Origin: DASSCW01 sp036556695
Lineage (GTDB): Bacteria; Chloroflexota; Limnocylindria; QHBO01
Direction: 5' to 3'
NCBI GenBank assembly: GCA_036556695.1
Contig: DATBIY010000112.1
Coordinates: forward strand, 1-6,852
DNA length: 6,852 bases
In this document: positions 4,639 to 6,852 of the stretch, in pieces
How positions within the stretch are numbered: the first letter of the stretch is position 1
Layout: each line of letters begins with the position of its first letter
Notes under the pieces: generated by a model
Seen by the model: the letters and a program-made list of their open reading frames with translations, nothing else
What the model was told of the DNA's origin: nothing
The model's database searches: none
Made by a program: the position numbers and the translations under genes

Positions 4639-6852
4639 ATGCGGCTGGCGTCCATTGCCTGGCGCGGTCTCGTCGCGCGACCGCTGCGCACCGCGCTGAC
4701 AATCGCCGGCGTCGCCCTGGGAGTGGCGATCATCGCCGCCACGCTGATCGCCAGCCAGGCGGCCACCGAGGCGGTCCGCAGAGCGGCCCAGGAGCTGCTG
4801 GGCACGGCCCAGCTCCGCGTCCGGGCCTTCGAGACCGATGGCTTCACGCCGCGCACCGTGCAGGCCATTCGGCGCACAACCGGCGTGATGAACACGGCCG
4901 AAGTGCTCGAAGAGCGCGGCAGGAGCGTGGCTGCCGAGCCGGATCGGGCGTTCGTCATGCTGCTGGTCGGGGTCAACCCGGACGACGAGGAACGGATCCG
5001 CACCTACCAGCTGGAAGCGGGCAGCTTCCTCGATCCGGCGGACCCTGCGGGCGTGCTGGTCAACGCCGACTGGGCGCGCGAGAACGGCTTTGGCATCGGC
5101 GACGAGCTACTGCTGAATGCGCGGCGCCGAGGCGTGCCGGCGAACCACATCGTCGGTCTGCTGGGGGACTCCGGCTTCGGCGCGCTGGGCGCGGGGTCGG
5201 TGATGGTCCTCAACCAGAGCTTCCTGGCCGACGCCTTCGACGTACCGGTCCCGGTGCGCTACGTGGATCTGCAGGTGGCCGAGGGCCGCGAGGCCGACGT
5301 GCTGGCCGCCCTCGACGCCACCATGACCGAGCCATTCGTGGTCGAAAACCTGGCTGATGCCGAGCAGCAGCTCGGCCGCGCGCAGGCGGGTTTCGCCGGG
5401 CTGGCCTTCCTCTTCGGTCTGGTTGCGCTGGCAGTCGGCGCGTTCCTGGTCGCCAACACGCTGGCCATGACGCTCGCCGAGCGGACACGTGATTTCGGCC
5501 TCCTGCGCGCGGCCGGCACCACCGCGCGCCAGGTGCTGGGCCTCTTCCTGCGGCAGGGAATCATCCTGGCCGTGGCCGGCGGCCTGCTGGGCGTCGCCGC
5601 CGGGCTGCTGCTGGCCAACCTGATGATCGCCTTCCTCGAGTCCACGCGGGCCCTGCTCATCGGCGGGCCGCCGTTCAACCTGGGGGCGCTGCTGCTGGCC
5701 TTTGCGCTCGGGGCGCTGGTCACGCTGGCCGGCGCCCTGGCGCCCGCGCTGGCGGCTGCGCGGCTGTCACCGTTGGATGCCCTGCGGCCATCGCGTCAGC
5801 CGGGCCGCACGCTTGGCGGGCGGCTGCCGTGGCTCGCCGGCCTGGCCATAGCGGCGGTGGCCATCGGAGCGGTCGCCTACCCCCTGCAGCGCGGCCAGGC
5901 CTCGCTGCCCGGCGCGCTCCTCGCCGTCGCCATCCTGCTGGCAGGCGCCGTGCTCGTGGCGCTGCTGCTCCAGCCGGCCGCCGCGGTCATCGGCCGTCCG
6001 TTCGCCGCCCTCTTCGGCGCCCAGGGGTTCCTCGGCCGTGCGAACCTGGGCCGGGATCCGGTGCGCACCGGCCTGACGGTTGGGGCATTGGCCATCGGCC
6101 TGGCGTCGGTCGTCGCGCTGGGCATAGTGTCTGGCTCGGCGCGGGCCACCGCGGAGCGCTGGGTCGACTCTATCCTGCCGGGCGGTCACGCCATCCGGCT
6201 GGGCGTGGCCGATGAGATCGAGAACATCCGGCCGGCCTTCACCCAGATCCCCGGCCTGGAGAGCGCCACGCCCATCGCCGAGTTCCCGGTGGTCGCGGTG
6301 ACGGGCGAGCGGCAGCAGGAGGCATCGGTCGCCGCGATCGACGCGACTGCCTTCCAGGACTCCGGTTCGCTTCTCTTCCAGGAGGGCAACAGGCGGCAGG
6401 CCTTCCAGGCACTGCGCACCGGTGGTGCGGTGCTGCTGCCGGACGCCACGGCCGCCCGCGATGGCCTCGCGGTGGGCGACACCATCCAGCTGGCGCGGCC
6501 GGGTGAGGAGCCGCAGCCGTTCACCGTGGCCGGCATCGTGGCGTACTCGCTGCCCACACGGACCGCGGACGGCGCGATCCTGATGTCCCTGGCCGATGCC
6601 CAGGACCGCTTCGGGGTGACCCAGGCAAGCCTCTGGGCGCTGCAGCCCGATGGCGACCTGCCGCCGGAGACGTTCACCAGCGAGGTGCAGCGCGTGGCCA
6701 GCAGCCTCTCGGCCGAGGCGCTGACCGCCCCGCAGCTGGCCAGCGAGCTGGCGCGGTCGCTGGATCGGCTCATTGGCCTGTTCGACGTGCTGGCCCTGCT
6801 GGCGGTGCTGATCGGCGGGCTGGGAATCGTGAACACGCTGGCCGTCGGCGTG
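4639..6852 (+). CDS. FtsX-like ABC permease with two MacB-type units (C-terminus cut by the window)
   Basis: 738 codons without a stop to the edge. The layout is TM1 (18-40), an extracytoplasmic MacB-like core domain (about 45-250, with ADWARENGFGIGDELLL), TM2 (252-276), the conserved cytoplasmic turn ERTRDFGLLRAAG (281-293), TM3 (about 305-333), TM4 (345-376), two further helices (396-415, 423-452), then a second unit: TM (477-499), a second core domain (500-705, with DGLAVGDTIQLARPGEEPQP) and TM (715-738, truncated). Matching motifs in the two units, RTALT/RTGLT (R17, R476) and NTLA (N273, N732), are both 459 residues apart, showing an internal duplication. If this holds, about 100 residues are missing and the full length is near 840. 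This architecture belongs to the LolCE/MacB/SalY-like exporters for peptides, lipids or lipoproteins; the substrate cannot be told here. It lies 4 bases after the ATPase stop, without its own ribosome binding site, suggesting coupled translation. Confidence 0.95.
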   Translation, partial: MRLASIAWRGLVARPLRTALTIAGVALGVAIIAATLIASQAATEAVRRAAQELLGTAQLRVRAFETDGFTPRTVQAIRRTTGVMNTAEVLEERGRSVAAEPDRAFVMLLVGVNPDDEERIRTYQLEAGSFLDPADPAGVLVNADWARENGFGIGDELLLNARRRGVPANHIVGLLGDSGFGALGAGSVMVLNQSFLADAFDVPVPVRYVDLQVAEGREADVLAALDATMTEPFVVENLADAEQQLGRAQAGFAGLAFLFGLVALAVGAFLVANTLAMTLAERTRDFGLLRAAGTTARQVLGLFLRQGIILAVAGGLLGVAAGLLLANLMIAFLESTRALLIGGPPFNLGALLLAFALGALVTLAGALAPALAAARLSPLDALRPSRQPGRTLGGRLPWLAGLAIAAVAIGAVAYPLQRGQASLPGALLAVAILLAGAVLVALLLQPAAAVIGRPFAALFGAQGFLGRANLGRDPVRTGLTVGALAIGLASVVALGIVSGSARATAERWVDSILPGGHAIRLGVADEIENIRPAFTQIPGLESATPIAEFPVVAVTGERQQEASVAAIDATAFQDSGSLLFQEGNRRQAFQALRTGGAVLLPDATAARDGLAVGDTIQLARPGEEPQPFTVAGIVAYSLPTRTADGAILMSLADAQDRFGVTQASLWALQPDGDLPPETFTSEVQRVASSLSAEALTAPQLASELARSLDRLIGLFDVLALLAVLIGGLGIVNTLAVGV

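Noticed and set aside
3435..5003. Long minus-strand open frames opposite the CAP, ABC and permease genes
   Set aside because: They mirror coding sequences with clear motifs on the plus strand and arise from strong G/C bias at third positions.
5767..6836. Minus-strand open frames opposite the permease
   Set aside because: The plus strand shows conserved FtsX motifs and membrane helices without interruption; the opposite frames are Ser/Arg-rich shadows.

Overview
This window is a very GC-rich bacterial chromosome segment (about 70% GC by eye, third codon positions almost all G or C in the real genes). The PAC2-family protein, promoters that place the start codon at or near +1, TTG and GTG starts, and the LolD/FtsX-type exporter point to a high-GC Gram-positive-like or Chloroflexota-type organism (for example Actinomycetota or a Limnocylindria-like lineage). 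This placement is inference; there is no 16S or marker gene to settle it.

Left part (1-986): on the minus strand there is the N-terminal 174 residues of a PAC2-family protein running off the left edge. Just upstream, on the same strand, is a short ORF that reads well only if one base is skipped near 660. A complete histidine tRNA (anticodon GTG, encoded CCA, C73) lies on the plus strand at 911-986.

Middle part (987-2896): a stretch of small hypothetical genes. A 77-residue hydrophilic plus-strand ORF faces a minus-strand series: a 49-residue ORF with a second apparent one-base frameshift, a 121-residue acidic protein with a strong ribosome binding site, and a 185-residue protein with an N-terminal four-cysteine zinc ribbon. 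I recognise none of these by name. The longer gene-free gaps hold inverted repeats, a perfect 16-bp palindrome, a G-quadruplex-type G-run cluster and candidate promoters.

Right part (2897-6852): a plus-strand block. A secreted CAP-domain (SCP/PR-1-like) protein starts at a TTG codon with a good ribosome binding site and a recognisable promoter. After a GC-rich hairpin comes an ABC exporter operon: a LolD/MacB-type ATPase whose GTG start is placed exactly at the predicted transcription start (leaderless), then, 4 bases later, a large FtsX-like permease cut by the right edge. The permease carries an internal duplication at a constant spacing of 459 residues. The ATPase and permease should form one exporter; the CAP gene has its own signals and need not be functionally linked.

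I found no CRISPR array, insertion sequence, integrase or clear defence system. The least explained material is the small-gene region at 1.1-2.7 kb, and the two matching +1 frameshifts.
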